A stretch of DNA of 64,000 bases from Mycolicibacterium duvalii (lineage in GTDB: Bacteria > Actinomycetota > Actinomycetes > Mycobacteriales > Mycobacteriaceae). The stretch spans positions 4,464,001 to 4,528,000 of the forward strand of contig NZ_AP022563.1 in assembly GCF_010726645.1 (NCBI RefSeq), in the 5' to 3' direction. Both the position numbers and the translations under genes were made by a program. Below, in pieces: positions 43,289 to 52,623 of this stretch (positions within the stretch are counted from its first letter, which is position 1; every line of letters begins with the position of its first letter). The notes under the pieces are model-generated. The model worked only from the letters and a program-made list of their open reading frames with translations. It was not told where the DNA came from and did no database searches.

Positions 43289-44377
43289 TCAGCCCGCGAT
43301 GAACTTCTCCAGCTGATCCCGGGCGACGTCGTCGGCCAGCTGCTTGGGCGGGCTCTTCATCAGGTAGGCCGAGGCCGCCTCGATCGGGCCGCCGATACCG
43401 CGGTCCTTGGCGATCTTTGCGGCGCGGACCGCATCGATGATGACACCGGCCGAGTTGGGCGAGTCCCACACCTCGAGCTTGTACTCCAGGTTCAGCGGCA
43501 CGTCACCGAAGGCGCGGCCCTCGAGGCGGACGTAGGCCCACTTGCGGTCGTCGAGCCAGGCGACATGGTCCGACGGGCCGATGTGGACGTTCTTGTCCTC
43601 GACCTTGCCGGCCAGCGAGCCCGACAGGTTGGAGGTGACGGCCTGGGTCTTGGAGACCTTCTTCGACTCCAGCCGGGTGCGCTCGAGCATGTTGAGGAAG
43701 TCCATGTTGCCGCCGACGTTGAGCTGGTAGGTGCGGTCGAGCGTGACACCGCGGTCCTCGAACAGCTTGGCCATCACGCGGTGGGTGATGGTCGCACCGA
43801 CCTGGCTCTTGATGTCGTCGCCGACGATCGGCACACCGGCGTCGGCGAACTTCTTGGCCCACTCCGGGTCCGAGGCGATGAAGACCGGCAGCGCGTTGAC
43901 GAAGGCCACCCCGGCGTCGATGGCGCACTGGGCGTAGAACTTGTCGGCCTCTTCGGAGCCGACGGGCAGGTAGGACACCAGCACGTCGACCTCGGCGTCC
44001 TTGAGCACCTTGACCACGTCGACCGGGTCGGAGTCGGAGACCTCGATGGTGTCGGCGTAGTACTTGCCGATGCCGTCCAGCGTCGGGCCGCGCTGCACCA
44101 CCACGTCGGTGGGCGGTACGTCGGCGATCTTGATGGTGTTGTTCTCGGAGGCGAAGATCGCCTCCGACAGGTCGAAGCCGACCTTCTTGGCGTCCACGTC
44201 GAACGCGGCGACGAACTTGACGTCGCGCACGTGGTACTGGCCGAGCTTGACGTGCATCAGGCCGGGCACGCTGGCGTTCTCGTCGGCGTCCTTGTAGTAC
44301 TGCACGCCCTGCACGAGCGAGGACGCGCAGTTGCCCACGCCGACGATCGCGACCCGGACGTCATTGCTTGCGGTCAT
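43289..44377 (-). CDS. ino1: Inositol-3-phosphate synthase
   Basis: NAD-dependent enzyme converting glucose 6-phosphate to inositol 3-phosphate, the entry to phosphatidylinositol, mannosylated lipids and mycothiol. It is 362 aa from ATG 44377 (MTASNDVRVAIVGVGN) with GGGAGAAG upstream. The NAD-binding motif is 'VGVGNCASSLVQGVQYY', and conserved segments include 'VSYLPVGSEEADKFYAQ', 'VGDDIKSQVGATITHR', 'LNVGGNMDFLNM' and 'VWDSPNSAGVIIDAVR'. It is the M. tuberculosis Rv0046c orthologue, 68 bases downstream of padR and probably in its operon. Confidence 0.97.
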   Translation of the reverse strand: MTASNDVRVAIVGVGNCASSLVQGVQYYKDADENASVPGLMHVKLGQYHVRDVKFVAAFDVDAKKVGFDLSEAIFASENNTIKIADVPPTDVVVQRGPTLDGIGKYYADTIEVSDSDPVDVVKVLKDAEVDVLVSYLPVGSEEADKFYAQCAIDAGVAFVNALPVFIASDPEWAKKFADAGVPIVGDDIKSQVGATITHRVMAKLFEDRGVTLDRTYQLNVGGNMDFLNMLERTRLESKKVSKTQAVTSNLSGSLAGKVEDKNVHIGPSDHVAWLDDRKWAYVRLEGRAFGDVPLNLEYKLEVWDSPNSAGVIIDAVRAAKIAKDRGIGGPIEAASAYLMKSPPKQLADDVARDQLEKFIAG

Positions 44378-44445
44378 GACGGCTTCTCCCTCTTGTCCTT
44401 CTTCAGTGCTTTCGAATTTCTCGCTGCTGCAACTACGCGGCGCGG

Positions 44446-44991
44446 TCAGGTCTGCTCGGCGCGACCCTGCGCCGATCTCTCCGCCGCGATCAACTCGTTG
44501 AGCCACTTGACTTCCCGCTCGCTGGACTCCAGGCCCAGCTGGTGCAGCTGGCGGGTGTAGCGGTCGAACGAGTTGCTTGCCCGCGCGATGGCTTCACGCA
44601 GACCTTCTCGACGCTCCTCGACCTGACGGCGGCGGCCCTCCAGGATGCGCATCCGGGCTTCTGCCGGGGTGCGGTTGAAGAACGCCAGGTGGACGCCGAA
44701 GCCGTCGTCGGAGAAGTTCTGGGGACCGGTGTCGGCGACCAGCTCGGTGAACCGCTGCTTGCCGGCCTCGGTGAGCTGGTACACGCGGCGTGCCCGCCGC
44801 ACCTTCACGGTGCCCTCGGGTGCTGCGTCCTCGACGATCAAACCGTCGGCCTGCATCCGGCGCAGGGCCGGGTAGAGCGAGCCGTACGAGAAGGCGCGGA
44901 ACGCGCCCAGCAACCCGGTCAGTCGTTTGCGCAGCTCGTAGCCGTGCATCGGCGACTCCTGGAGCAGGCCCAGGATTGCCAGTTCCAGCAT
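44446..44991 (-). CDS. PadR-family transcriptional regulator (Rv0047c homologue)
   Basis: A 181-aa regulator from ATG 44991 (MLELAILGLLQESPMHGYEL) with GAGAGGGG upstream; a GTG three codons earlier is an alternative. The winged-helix domain is 'GYELRKRLTGLL', 'FSYGSLYPALRRMQADGLI' and 'VYQLTEAGKQRF'. A C-terminal helical dimerisation region contains 'GRRRQVEERREGLREAIA'. It precedes ino1 on the same strand, so it may control inositol synthesis as well as itself; this is inference from position. Confidence 0.92.
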   Translation of the reverse strand: MLELAILGLLQESPMHGYELRKRLTGLLGAFRAFSYGSLYPALRRMQADGLIVEDAAPEGTVKVRRARRVYQLTEAGKQRFTELVADTGPQNFSDDGFGVHLAFFNRTPAEARMRILEGRRRQVEERREGLREAIARASNSFDRYTRQLHQLGLESSEREVKWLNELIAAERSAQGRAEQT

Positions 44992-45046
44992 CGGGCACAC
45001 CCCTCTCCATCGTCGTCGCCGTTAGGACGGTCCAACACCTCGCGCA

Positions 45047-45063
45047 ATAGTATCGCGCCGATA
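45047..45063 (-). promoter_or_regulatory. Probable padR promoter with overlapping inverted repeat
   Basis: On the minus strand a -10-like TACTAT (45047-45052) lies about 55 bases upstream of padR. It abuts and slightly overlaps the inverted repeat TATCG-N3-CGATA (45051-45063). A repressor bound there would cover the promoter, which fits PadR autoregulation. Spacing and identity are by eye only. Confidence 0.45.
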
Positions 45064-45107
45064 TATTGCTGGCTACAGCAAGGTTGCGCGCCGGGGTTCT
45101 GTGCAGG

Positions 45108-45986
45108 TCAGCGGTTCGCGGGCCAGACCGCCAGCGTGCTGGCGTCCGCGTAGAGCTCGATCCGGCCCGTGCCGAAGTCGCTGTTGACGATGATCTCGAC
45201 GGTGACGGCTTCGGGGGTGGCGGGGTCTTCGGCGGGGCTGACGCGCAGCCAGGTGTCGGTGACGTCGGCGCGGGCGATGCCGACGGTCTCCGGGGCGCCG
45301 CGCAGGACAGCGAGCGTCTTCTCGAAGTCGAACGCGGACAGGTCCACCAGCCGGTCGTCGGCGTCGACCGTGCTCGGGGACCCGGTCGGCACGCCCCAGC
45401 CGCCCCGGTACTGGTAGGACAGGCTGCGCCGGTTGTCCTGCGGGTCGGGACGGTCCAGATAGGCGACGTCGGAGTGGATGTCGAGTTCGTAGCCCATGGT
45501 GCTGCCGAACTTCTTGCGCATCTGTTCGAAGAGGCCGGTGAACCCGCCCAGGGACTGCAGTTGGCGGGGCGCGGTGAGCACCGTGGCGGTGATGCCGTCG
45601 TCCTTGGCGCCGGGGTCGGAGGTGAAGTCCAGCGGCGAGGACGTGTTGCCGTAGAGGCCCCAGCCGATCGCGACCCCGAACAGCACCAGCACGGCGGCGA
45701 TGGCGGCCTTGATGCCCCAGCCGGCCCGCCATGCCGGAACGCTGCGGTTGACGATCTTGGTGATGACCGGGACGTCGAGTTTCCGATCGGTCTGCAGGTC
45801 CGACACCAGGTCCTGGAGTTGACCCAGGGTGGTGGCGGTGGTGGCGGTCTTGACCCGCTCGCCGTGCTCGGTCATCGACAGCTGCCCGTCGGCCAGCGCG
45901 GTGTCGAGGATCTCGCACGTCTGGTTGCGGTCGCTGTCCTTGGCGCGTGTCCATGACGTTCGCCGTCTTGAGCTGCCCGAAGCCAC
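45108..45986 (-). CDS. DUF1707-containing membrane protein (Rv0048c homologue)
   Basis: A protein of about 292 aa from GTG 45986. Residues ~14-50 form a DUF1707 domain ('RAKDSDRNQTCEILDTALAD', 'GQLSMTEHGERVKTA'). A single transmembrane helix lies near residues 93-112 ('AAIAAVLVLFGVAIGWGLYG'), followed by a large probably extracellular domain without a recognised fold. The start is uncertain: an ATG at about 45952 is out of frame, and no strong ribosome site precedes the GTG. It is the Rv0048c positional homologue. Function unknown. Confidence 0.8.
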   Translation of the reverse strand: MASGSSRRRTSWTRAKDSDRNQTCEILDTALADGQLSMTEHGERVKTATTATTLGQLQDLVSDLQTDRKLDVPVITKIVNRSVPAWRAGWGIKAAIAAVLVLFGVAIGWGLYGNTSSPLDFTSDPGAKDDGITATVLTAPRQLQSLGGFTGLFEQMRKKFGSTMGYELDIHSDVAYLDRPDPQDNRRSLSYQYRGGWGVPTGSPSTVDADDRLVDLSAFDFEKTLAVLRGAPETVGIARADVTDTWLRVSPAEDPATPEAVTVEIIVNSDFGTGRIELYADASTLAVWPANR

Positions 45987-46087
45987 GCCGTAGATCGTAA
46001 GAGCGCGGCACTCGCCGACGCAGCACGGACGCGCTGGACGGACATGTCCCGCCTCGGCGCCCTCGTCGCCGACGTACTCTGGTCTGC

Positions 46088-46522
46088 GTGCGATTGCAGC
46101 GACAGGTCGTGGACTACGCCTTGCGGCGGCGGTCCCTGCTCGCGGAGGTCTACTCCGGGCGCACCGGCGTCAGCGAGGTCTGCGACGCCAATCCCTATCT
46201 GCTGCGCGCCGCCAAATTCCACGGCAAGCCCAGCTCGGTGATGTGCCCGATCTGCCGCAAGGAACAGTTGACGCTGGTGTCGTGGGTGTTCGGCGATCAT
46301 CTGGGCGCGGTCTCGGGTTCGGCCCGCACCGCAGAAGAGTTGGTCCTGCTCGCGACCCGTTTCGACGAGTTCTCCGTCCATGTGGTGGAGGTGTGCCGCA
46401 CGTGCAGCTGGAATCACCTGGTCAAGTCCTACGTGCTCGGAGCGGTGCCGCCGCCCAAGGGTTCGGGCCGACCCCGTCGCACCGGGACCGCGCGCACGAA
46501 CGCGCGGACGGCCAGTGAATAA
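46088..46522 (+). CDS. DUF5318 family protein with a zinc-finger-like Cys set (Rv0049 homologue)
   Basis: A 144-aa protein from GTG 46088. Two cysteine pairs, 'VMCPICRKEQ' and 'VEVCRTCSWNH', make a likely zinc site. The N-terminal part is 'VVDYALRRRSLLAEVYSGRT', and the tail is basic. It always sits directly before ponA1 in mycobacteria (Rv0049), here overlapping its start by eight bases. Role unknown; the coupling suggests a link to cell-wall synthesis. Confidence 0.87.
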   Translation: MRLQRQVVDYALRRRSLLAEVYSGRTGVSEVCDANPYLLRAAKFHGKPSSVMCPICRKEQLTLVSWVFGDHLGAVSGSARTAEELVLLATRFDEFSVHVVEVCRTCSWNHLVKSYVLGAVPPPKGSGRPRRTGTARTNARTASE

Positions 46523-49142
46523 CCCGGACAAGGGCGGGCGCCACCACCGGTCGGGCAACGACCCGCGTGACGGACGCAAGGCCGACGGCGGCGCCCGGCC
46601 GGAGCAGCCGCGGCCCCAGAATCCGCGACCGGAACCGCCGCGCCGCGAGCCGCCGCCCCGGCGCCACGGCGACGCCGAGCGCCGGCCCCCCGAGTCTCCC
46701 CGGCGCCCCCGGCCGGGCGCCCCCGACGACCGGCGGACCACCGTGCTGCCGCCGGTGCGCGACGAGCCCCCCGGCCAGCTGCGCGACCCGATCGATGCGG
46801 TCAAGCGTGCGCTCGACGGCCGCCCGCCCAAACCTCCGTCGCCCCCACCGCCCGGCCGGCCGCCGACCGGTGGCGGCGGCCCCTCCGGGGGCGGTCCGTC
46901 CGACCGGCCCCCGAGCCTGCGACAGCAGTTGAACTGGACGTGGCTGCGGCGCGGTCTGATCGCGATGGTGGCGGTACTGATCGTGCTGCCGATGGTCACG
47001 TTCGGCATGGCCTACCTGATCGTCGACGTCCCCGGCCCGGGTGACATCCGCACCGCGCAGGTGTCGACGATCCTGGCCAGCGACGGCAGTGAGATCGCCA
47101 AGATCGTTCCGCCGGAAGGCAACCGCGTCGACGTCAGCATCGACCAGATCCCGGTGCACGTCCGCGACGCGGTGATGGCCGCCGAGGACCGCGACTTCTA
47201 CTCCAATCCCGGCTTCTCGCTGACCGGGTTCCTGCGGGCGACGAAGAACAACATCTTCGGCGGCGACCTGCAGGGCGGGTCGACGATCACCCAGCAGTAC
47301 GTCAAGAACGCGTTGGTCGGCGATGCCCGGTCGGGCGTCGGCGGCCTGATCCGGAAAGCCAAGGAGCTGGTCATCTCGACGAAGATGTCCGGCGAATGGT
47401 CCAAGGATCAGGTGCTCGAGTCCTACCTGAACATCATCTACTTCGGCCGCGGCGCCTACGGGGTCGCGGCAGCCTCGCGGGCCTACTTCGCCAAACCCGT
47501 CGAAGAGCTCACGGTCGCCGAGGGTGCGCTGCTGGCCGCGTTGATCCAGCTGCCGTCGGTGCTCGACCCGGCCGTGGATCCCGAGGGTGCGAACCGCCGC
47601 TGGCAGTGGGTGCTCGACGGGATGGTCGAGATCGGCGCCCTGTCGCCGCAGGATCGCGCCGCGCAGGTGTTCCCGGCGACCATCCCACCCGACGTGGCCA
47701 CCACGCAGAACCAGACCACCGGGCCCAACGGGCTGATCGAGCGGCAGGTGATCACCGAGCTGCTCAACCTGTTCAACATCAGCGAGCAGACGCTGAACAC
47801 CGAGGGCCTGCAGATCACCACGACCATCGACCCGCAGGCCCAGTCCGCGGCCGTCGACGCCGTCGAGGAGTATCTCGAGGGGCAGGACCCGGACATGCGC
47901 GCCGCGGTGGTGTCCATCGACCCCAAGACCGGCGGGGTGAAGGCGTACTACGGCGGGTCCGACGCCAACGGCTTCGACTATGCGCAGGCCGGCCTGCCCA
48001 CCGGGTCGTCGTTCAAGGTCTTCGCGCTGGTCGCCGCGCTGGAGCAGGGCATGGGCCTGGGCTACCAGGTGGACAGCTCGCCACTGAGCGTCAACGGCAT
48101 CGAGATCGGCAACGTCGAAGGCAGCAGCTGCGGCCGGTGCAACATCGCCGAGGCGCTGAAGCGCTCGCTGAACACCAGCTACTACCGGCTGATGCTGGAA
48201 CTGGAGAACGGTCCCGCCGACGTCGCCGACGCCGCCCACCGGGCGGGTATCGCCGAGAGCTTCCCCGGGGTCGAGCACACGCTGTCCGAAGACGGTGAGG
48301 GCGGACCGCCGAACAACGGCGTGGTGCTCGGGCAGTACCAGTCCCGCGTGATCGACATGGCCTCGGCCTACGCGACGCTGGCCGCCTCGGGCATCTACCG
48401 CACGCCGCACTTCGTGCAGAAGGTGGTCAACCGCGAGGGCACGGTGCTCTTCGACGCCGGAGCGGAGGACAACTCCGGCGAACGGCGCATCGACTCCGAC
48501 GTCGCCGACAACGTCACCGCCGCGATGCAGCCCATCGCCGCCTACTCCAACGGCCACGCGCTGGCCGGGGGCCGGCCGTCGGCGGCCAAGACCGGCACCA
48601 ACCAGCTCGGCGACACCGGCGCCAACCGGGATGCCTGGATGGTCGGCTTCACCCCGTCGCTGTCCACGGCGGTGTGGGTCGGCACCAGCGAGGGCACCAA
48701 ACCGCTGGAGAACCAGTGGGGTTCACCGGTGTACGGCTCCGGGCTGCCCAGCGACATCTGGAAGGCCACCATGGACGGCGCCCTCGAGGGCACCGATGAC
48801 GAGTCCTTCCCCAAGCCGGCCGAGATCGGCGGCTACGCGGGGGTGCCGGCGCCTCCGCCGCCCCCGCCGACCACGACCGCACCACCCACCCCGTCGGAGA
48901 CGGTGATCCAGCCGACGCTCGAGATCGCCCCCGGCATCACGATTCCGTGGGGTCCGCCGACGACGGTGCCCGCGCAGCCGCCCCCCAACGGGGTGCCGCC
49001 AAGTCCCGATGGCATCGCCCCGCCGCCGCCACCCGGCCCGCCCGCGCCCGGCGCACCGCCGGCGCCCGGCGCGCCCCCGGCCCCCGTGGCTCCCGGTGCC
49101 CCGCCGCCGCCCGGATTGCCGCCCCCGCCGCCGCCCCCGTGA
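46515..49142 (+). CDS. ponA1: Bifunctional penicillin-binding protein PonA1 (class A PBP)
   Basis: An 875-aa transglycosylase/transpeptidase that polymerises and crosslinks peptidoglycan; in mycobacteria it affects polar growth. The GTG start at 46515 overlaps the upstream stop (GTGAATAA). A long Pro/Arg-rich cytoplasmic N-terminus precedes a membrane anchor (~147-170). The GT51 domain has 'AAEDRDFYSNPGF' and 'QGGSTITQQYVKNAL'. The transpeptidase has SxxK at S498 ('TGSSFKVF'), SxN in 'RSLNTSYY', and 'AKTGTNQLGD'. A Pro/Ala/Gly-rich tail of more than 80 residues ends the protein. The next gene overlaps by four bases. Confidence 0.95.
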   Translation: MNNPDKGGRHHRSGNDPRDGRKADGGARPEQPRPQNPRPEPPRREPPPRRHGDAERRPPESPRRPRPGAPDDRRTTVLPPVRDEPPGQLRDPIDAVKRALDGRPPKPPSPPPPGRPPTGGGGPSGGGPSDRPPSLRQQLNWTWLRRGLIAMVAVLIVLPMVTFGMAYLIVDVPGPGDIRTAQVSTILASDGSEIAKIVPPEGNRVDVSIDQIPVHVRDAVMAAEDRDFYSNPGFSLTGFLRATKNNIFGGDLQGGSTITQQYVKNALVGDARSGVGGLIRKAKELVISTKMSGEWSKDQVLESYLNIIYFGRGAYGVAAASRAYFAKPVEELTVAEGALLAALIQLPSVLDPAVDPEGANRRWQWVLDGMVEIGALSPQDRAAQVFPATIPPDVATTQNQTTGPNGLIERQVITELLNLFNISEQTLNTEGLQITTTIDPQAQSAAVDAVEEYLEGQDPDMRAAVVSIDPKTGGVKAYYGGSDANGFDYAQAGLPTGSSFKVFALVAALEQGMGLGYQVDSSPLSVNGIEIGNVEGSSCGRCNIAEALKRSLNTSYYRLMLELENGPADVADAAHRAGIAESFPGVEHTLSEDGEGGPPNNGVVLGQYQSRVIDMASAYATLAASGIYRTPHFVQKVVNREGTVLFDAGAEDNSGERRIDSDVADNVTAAMQPIAAYSNGHALAGGRPSAAKTGTNQLGDTGANRDAWMVGFTPSLSTAVWVGTSEGTKPLENQWGSPVYGSGLPSDIWKATMDGALEGTDDESFPKPAEIGGYAGVPAPPPPPPTTTAPPTPSETVIQPTLEIAPGITIPWGPPTTVPAQPPPNGVPPSPDGIAPPPPPGPPAPGAPPAPGAPPAPVAPGAPPPPGLPPPPPPP

Positions 49143-50800
49143 CGGCCGGCGCTGATTCGCCGGGCCCTGTTGCCGGGCTGGATTCGCCGGCTCCGCCCGC
49201 GGGCGACACCCGGAGCCTCGACGACCGCGACTGCCCCAGCCGCACCGACACTCTCGGCGCCGCGCTGTCGGAAACCGTGGGCGGCCCGGTCGGCCGGCAC
49301 GCGCTGATCGGGCGCAGCCGCTTCTGGACGCCGCTGCGGGTGATGTTCGTCATCGCGCTGATCTTTCTGGCGCTCGGCTACTCGACCAAGGCCGCGTGCC
49401 TGCAGACCACCGGCACCGGCACCGCCGACCAGCGCGTCGGCAACTGGGAGAACAACCGCGCCTACTACCAGCTCTGCTACTCCGATACCGTGCCGCTCTA
49501 CACCGCCGAGCTGCTGCACCTCGGCAAGTTCCCGTACAAGTCCAGCTGGGTGGAGACCGACGCGCAGGGCAACCCGCACACCACCTACGACGGCCGGCCC
49601 GCCGTGCGCTACATGGAGTATCCGGTGCTCACCGGCCTCTACCAGTACGTGTCGATGACGTTGGCGAAAACGTATACCGCACTGACGAAGCTGGTTTCGG
49701 CGCCGATCGTGGCCGAGGTGGTGATGTTCTTCAACATCGCCGCGTTCGGATTGGCCCTGGCGTGGCTGACGACGGTGTGGGCGACGGCGATGCTGGCCGG
49801 CCCACGACGCATCTGGGACGCGGCGCTGGTGGCGGCCTCACCCATCGTCGTCTTCCAGATCTTCACCAACTTCGATGCGCTGGCAACAGCTTTCGCCGCG
49901 GGCGCGCTGCTGGCCTGGGCGCGCCGAAGACCCGCGCTGGCCGGGGTGCTGATCGGTCTGGGTGTGGCGGCCAAACTGTATCCGCTGCTGCTGCTGATCC
50001 CGTTGGCGCTGTTGGCCGTTCGCACCGGCCGGCTACGGGAGGTCGGCAAGACCGCGGCGACGGCGGTGCTCGCCTGGCTGGTGGTGAACCTGCCGATCAT
50101 GGTGCTGTTCCCGCGCGGGTGGTCGGAGTTCTTCCGGCTCAACACCCGGCGCGGCGACGACATGGACTCGATCTACAACGTGATCAAGTCGTTCACCGGC
50201 TGGCAGGGTTTCGACCCCGGCCTCGGATTCTGGGAACCACCAACGGTGCTGAACATGTTCAGCGCGGCTCTGTTCGCCGCCTGCTGCATCGCGATCGGCT
50301 ACATCGCGCTGACCGCGCCCCGCCGCCCGCGGGTGGCGCAGGTGGCGTTCCTGGTGGTGGCGTTGTTCCTGCTGACCAACAAGGTGTGGAGCCCGCAGTT
50401 CTCGCTGTGGCTGGTGCCGCTGGCGGTGCTGGCGTTGCCGCACCGGCGGATCCTGCTGGCGTGGATGACCATCGACATGCTGGTGTGGGTGCCACGGATG
50501 CTGTACCTCTACGGCGAGCAGAACCGCGGCCTGCCCGAGCAGTGGTTCACCGCCACGGTGCTGCTGCGCGATCTCGCGGTGCTCACGCTGTGCGCGCTGG
50601 TGGTGCGCCAGATCTACCGGCCCGCGCTGGACCTGGTGCGCGGGGCCGGGGTCGACGATCCCGCCGGCGGGGTGTTCGACCGGGCTCCCGATGCGCCGCC
50701 GCGCTGGCTGCCGGACTGGCTGCGGCCGCGCCCACGCGCGATTTCGGCGTGCTCGTCGTCGCCCAGCGACGAGAATCACGCCGAACTCGCAGCCCGGTGA
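49139..50800 (+). CDS. GT87/DUF2029-type integral membrane glycosyltransferase-like protein (Rv0051 homologue)
   Basis: A 553-aa polytopic protein from GTG 49139 overlapping the ponA1 stop (GTGA). About ten hydrophobic segments follow a soluble N-terminus of ~65 residues. Features typical of polyprenyl-phosphomannose-using GT-C enzymes are seen: 'AVRYMEYPVLTGLYQYV', 'IFTNFDALATAFAAGALLAW', 'GLGVAAKLYPLLLLIPLAL' and 'VWSPQFSLWLVPLAVLALP'. It is the Rv0051 orthologue; the sugar and acceptor are unknown. The operon with ponA1 implies an envelope role. Confidence 0.87.
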   Translation: MTAGADSPGPVAGLDSPAPPAGDTRSLDDRDCPSRTDTLGAALSETVGGPVGRHALIGRSRFWTPLRVMFVIALIFLALGYSTKAACLQTTGTGTADQRVGNWENNRAYYQLCYSDTVPLYTAELLHLGKFPYKSSWVETDAQGNPHTTYDGRPAVRYMEYPVLTGLYQYVSMTLAKTYTALTKLVSAPIVAEVVMFFNIAAFGLALAWLTTVWATAMLAGPRRIWDAALVAASPIVVFQIFTNFDALATAFAAGALLAWARRRPALAGVLIGLGVAAKLYPLLLLIPLALLAVRTGRLREVGKTAATAVLAWLVVNLPIMVLFPRGWSEFFRLNTRRGDDMDSIYNVIKSFTGWQGFDPGLGFWEPPTVLNMFSAALFAACCIAIGYIALTAPRRPRVAQVAFLVVALFLLTNKVWSPQFSLWLVPLAVLALPHRRILLAWMTIDMLVWVPRMLYLYGEQNRGLPEQWFTATVLLRDLAVLTLCALVVRQIYRPALDLVRGAGVDDPAGGVFDRAPDAPPRWLPDWLRPRPRAISACSSSPSDENHAELAAR

Positions 50801-50917
50801 GGCGCGATTTCGCAGATCAGCGGGCGTTCCTGTAGCCTGGGCCGGTTGCCGACGCAGGCGACCCTCCTGCCGCGGACACGCTGCGGCCGATCAGACCAGA
50901 GGAGGTGATGGGTTCCT

Positions 50918-51208
50918 ATGCGTCCATACGAAATCATGGTCATTCTCGACCCCACTCTCGACGAGCGCACTGTCGCACCGTCGTTGGAGACGTTCCTGAA
51001 CGTCATCCGCAAGGACGGCGGCTCGGTCGACAAGGTCGACATCTGGGGCCGGCGGCGCCTGGCCTACGAGATCGCCAAGCATGCCGAGGGCATCTACGCG
51101 GTGGTCGACGTGAAGGCCGAGCCGGCCACGGTGTCCGAGCTCGACCGTCAGCTCAACCTCAACGAGTCCGTGCTGCGGACAAAGGTGATGCGGACCGACA
51201 AGCACTAA
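50918..51208 (+). CDS. rpsF: 30S ribosomal protein S6
   Basis: A 96-aa ribosomal protein beginning MRPYEIMVILDPTLDE, with the core 'VDIWGRRRLAYEIAKHAEGIYAV'. A strong GAGGAGG lies upstream at about 50901-50907. First gene of the conserved rpsF-ssb-rpsR-rplI operon; the preceding 117 bases hold the promoter. Confidence 0.97.
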   Translation: MRPYEIMVILDPTLDERTVAPSLETFLNVIRKDGGSVDKVDIWGRRRLAYEIAKHAEGIYAVVDVKAEPATVSELDRQLNLNESVLRTKVMRTDKH

Positions 51209-51307
51209 AGGCTGCCGTTCGTCGGCACCGCTGCGTAGGCTCGCGCCCAATGCGCGCTGCGATGAGCGCTGGCGCGATGAGCCGAATAGCACTCACAGGA
51301 GGAACTC

Positions 51308-51826
51308 GTGGCTGGTGACACCATCATCACCGTCGTCGGAAACCTGACCGCCGATCCCGAATTGCGGTTCACGCCGTCGGGTGCGGCCGTCGCGAACTTC
51401 ACCGTCGCGTCGACGCCCCGGATGTTCGACCGTCAGACCAATGAGTGGAAGGACGGCGAAGCGCTGTTCCTGCGCTGCAACATCTGGCGTGAGGCGGCCG
51501 AGAACGTCGCCGAGAGCCTGACCCGCGGGTCGCGCGTGATCGTGCAGGGCCGGCTCAAGCAGCGGTCCTTCGAGACCCGCGAGGGCGAGAAGCGCACCGT
51601 GGTCGAACTCGAGGTCGATGAGATCGGGCCGTCGCTCAAGTACGCCACGGCCAAGGTCAACAAGGCCAGCCGTAGCGGCGGCGGTGGCGGCGGGTTCGGT
51701 GGCGGCGGTGGCGGCGGATCGCGTGCCGCGGCGGCGAGTGGCGGCGGCGGACAGGCCGAGGACCCGTGGGGCAGCGCGCCCGCATCGGGTTCGTTCGGCG
51801 GCGCCGACGACGAGCCGCCCTTCTAG
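51308..51826 (+). CDS. ssb: Single-stranded DNA-binding protein
   Basis: A 172-aa protein from GTG 51308 with AGGAGG immediately upstream. The OB-fold is 'TIITVVGNLTADPELRFT', 'VANFTVASTPRMFDRQ' and 'SRVIVQGRLKQRSFET'. A Gly-rich linker leads to the acidic tip DDEPPF that recruits replication and repair partners. It is the Rv0054 orthologue. The 99-base gap after rpsF contains a repeated GCGATGAGC but no gene. Confidence 0.96.
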   Translation: MAGDTIITVVGNLTADPELRFTPSGAAVANFTVASTPRMFDRQTNEWKDGEALFLRCNIWREAAENVAESLTRGSRVIVQGRLKQRSFETREGEKRTVVELEVDEIGPSLKYATAKVNKASRSGGGGGGFGGGGGGGSRAAAASGGGGQAEDPWGSAPASGSFGGADDEPPF

Positions 51827-51866
51827 AACCACAACTCATAGCGAAATTTGAGAAAGAGATAGACAC

Positions 51867-52121
51867 ATGGCGAAATCCACCAAGCGTCGCCCGGCACCGG
51901 AGAAGCCGGTCAAGACGCGCAAGTGCGTGTTCTGCTCCAAGAAGGGGCAGGACATCGACTATAAGGACACCGCGCTGCTGCGTACCTACATCAGCGAGCG
52001 GGGCAAGATCCGTGCCCGCCGGGTCACCGGCAATTGCGTTCAGCACCAGCGTGATATCGCGATCGCGGTGAAGAACGCCCGCGAGGTCGCGCTGCTGCCG
52101 TTCAGCTCGTCGGCGCGTTGA
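51867..52121 (+). CDS. rpsR: 30S ribosomal protein S18, zinc-binding (C+) form
   Basis: An 84-aa protein (MAKSTKRRPAPEKPVKTRK) with 'CVFCSKK' and 'GNCVQHQRD'. These cysteines and the histidine make the zinc-binding C+ form, matching M. tuberculosis RpsR1 (Rv0055). Mycobacteria usually also have a zinc-free form elsewhere under Zur control. It lies between ssb and rplI in the operon. Confidence 0.96.
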   Translation: MAKSTKRRPAPEKPVKTRKCVFCSKKGQDIDYKDTALLRTYISERGKIRARRVTGNCVQHQRDIAIAVKNAREVALLPFSSSAR

Positions 52122-52140
52122 TTCAGGACAGGACGAAACG

Positions 52141-52596
52141 ATGAAACTGATTCTGACCGCCGAGGTGGAGAACCTCGGGACGGCCGGTGACACGGTCGAG
52201 GTGAAGGACGGCTACGGCCGCAACTACCTGCTGCCGCGCGGCCTGGCCATTGTGGCCACCCGCGGCGCGCAGCGCCAGGCCGACGACATCCGCCGGGCCC
52301 AGGAGCTCAAGGGTGTCAAGAGCCTCGAGCACGCCAACGAGCTCAAGCAGGCCATCGAGGCCCTCGAGGGCGTGGAGCTGACCGTCAAGACCGCCGGTGA
52401 CTCGGGCAAGCTGTTCGGCTCGGTCACCGCGGCCGACGTGGTCTCGGCCATCAAGAAGGCCGGCGGACCGAACCTCGAGAAGCGCACCGTGCACCTGCCC
52501 AAGGCGCACATCAAGAACACCGGCACCCACGACGTCACGGTGCGTCTGCACCCGGATGTGAACGCGACGGTGTCACTGAGCGTGGTTGCCGGCTAG
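52141..52596 (+). CDS. rplI: 50S ribosomal protein L9
   Basis: A 151-aa protein. The N-terminal domain is 'MKLILTAEVENLGTAGDTVE' and 'KDGYGRNYLLPRGLA'. The long helix and C-terminal domain ('LFGSVTAADVVSAIKK', 'HIKNTGTHDVTVRLHPDV') are complete. Last gene of the rpsF-ssb-rpsR-rplI operon; a strong hairpin follows 27 bases after its stop. Confidence 0.97.
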   Translation: MKLILTAEVENLGTAGDTVEVKDGYGRNYLLPRGLAIVATRGAQRQADDIRRAQELKGVKSLEHANELKQAIEALEGVELTVKTAGDSGKLFGSVTAADVVSAIKKAGGPNLEKRTVHLPKAHIKNTGTHDVTVRLHPDVNATVSLSVVAG

Positions 52597-52623
52597 TCGC
52601 CGGAGGACCACTACAGCTGCGAT

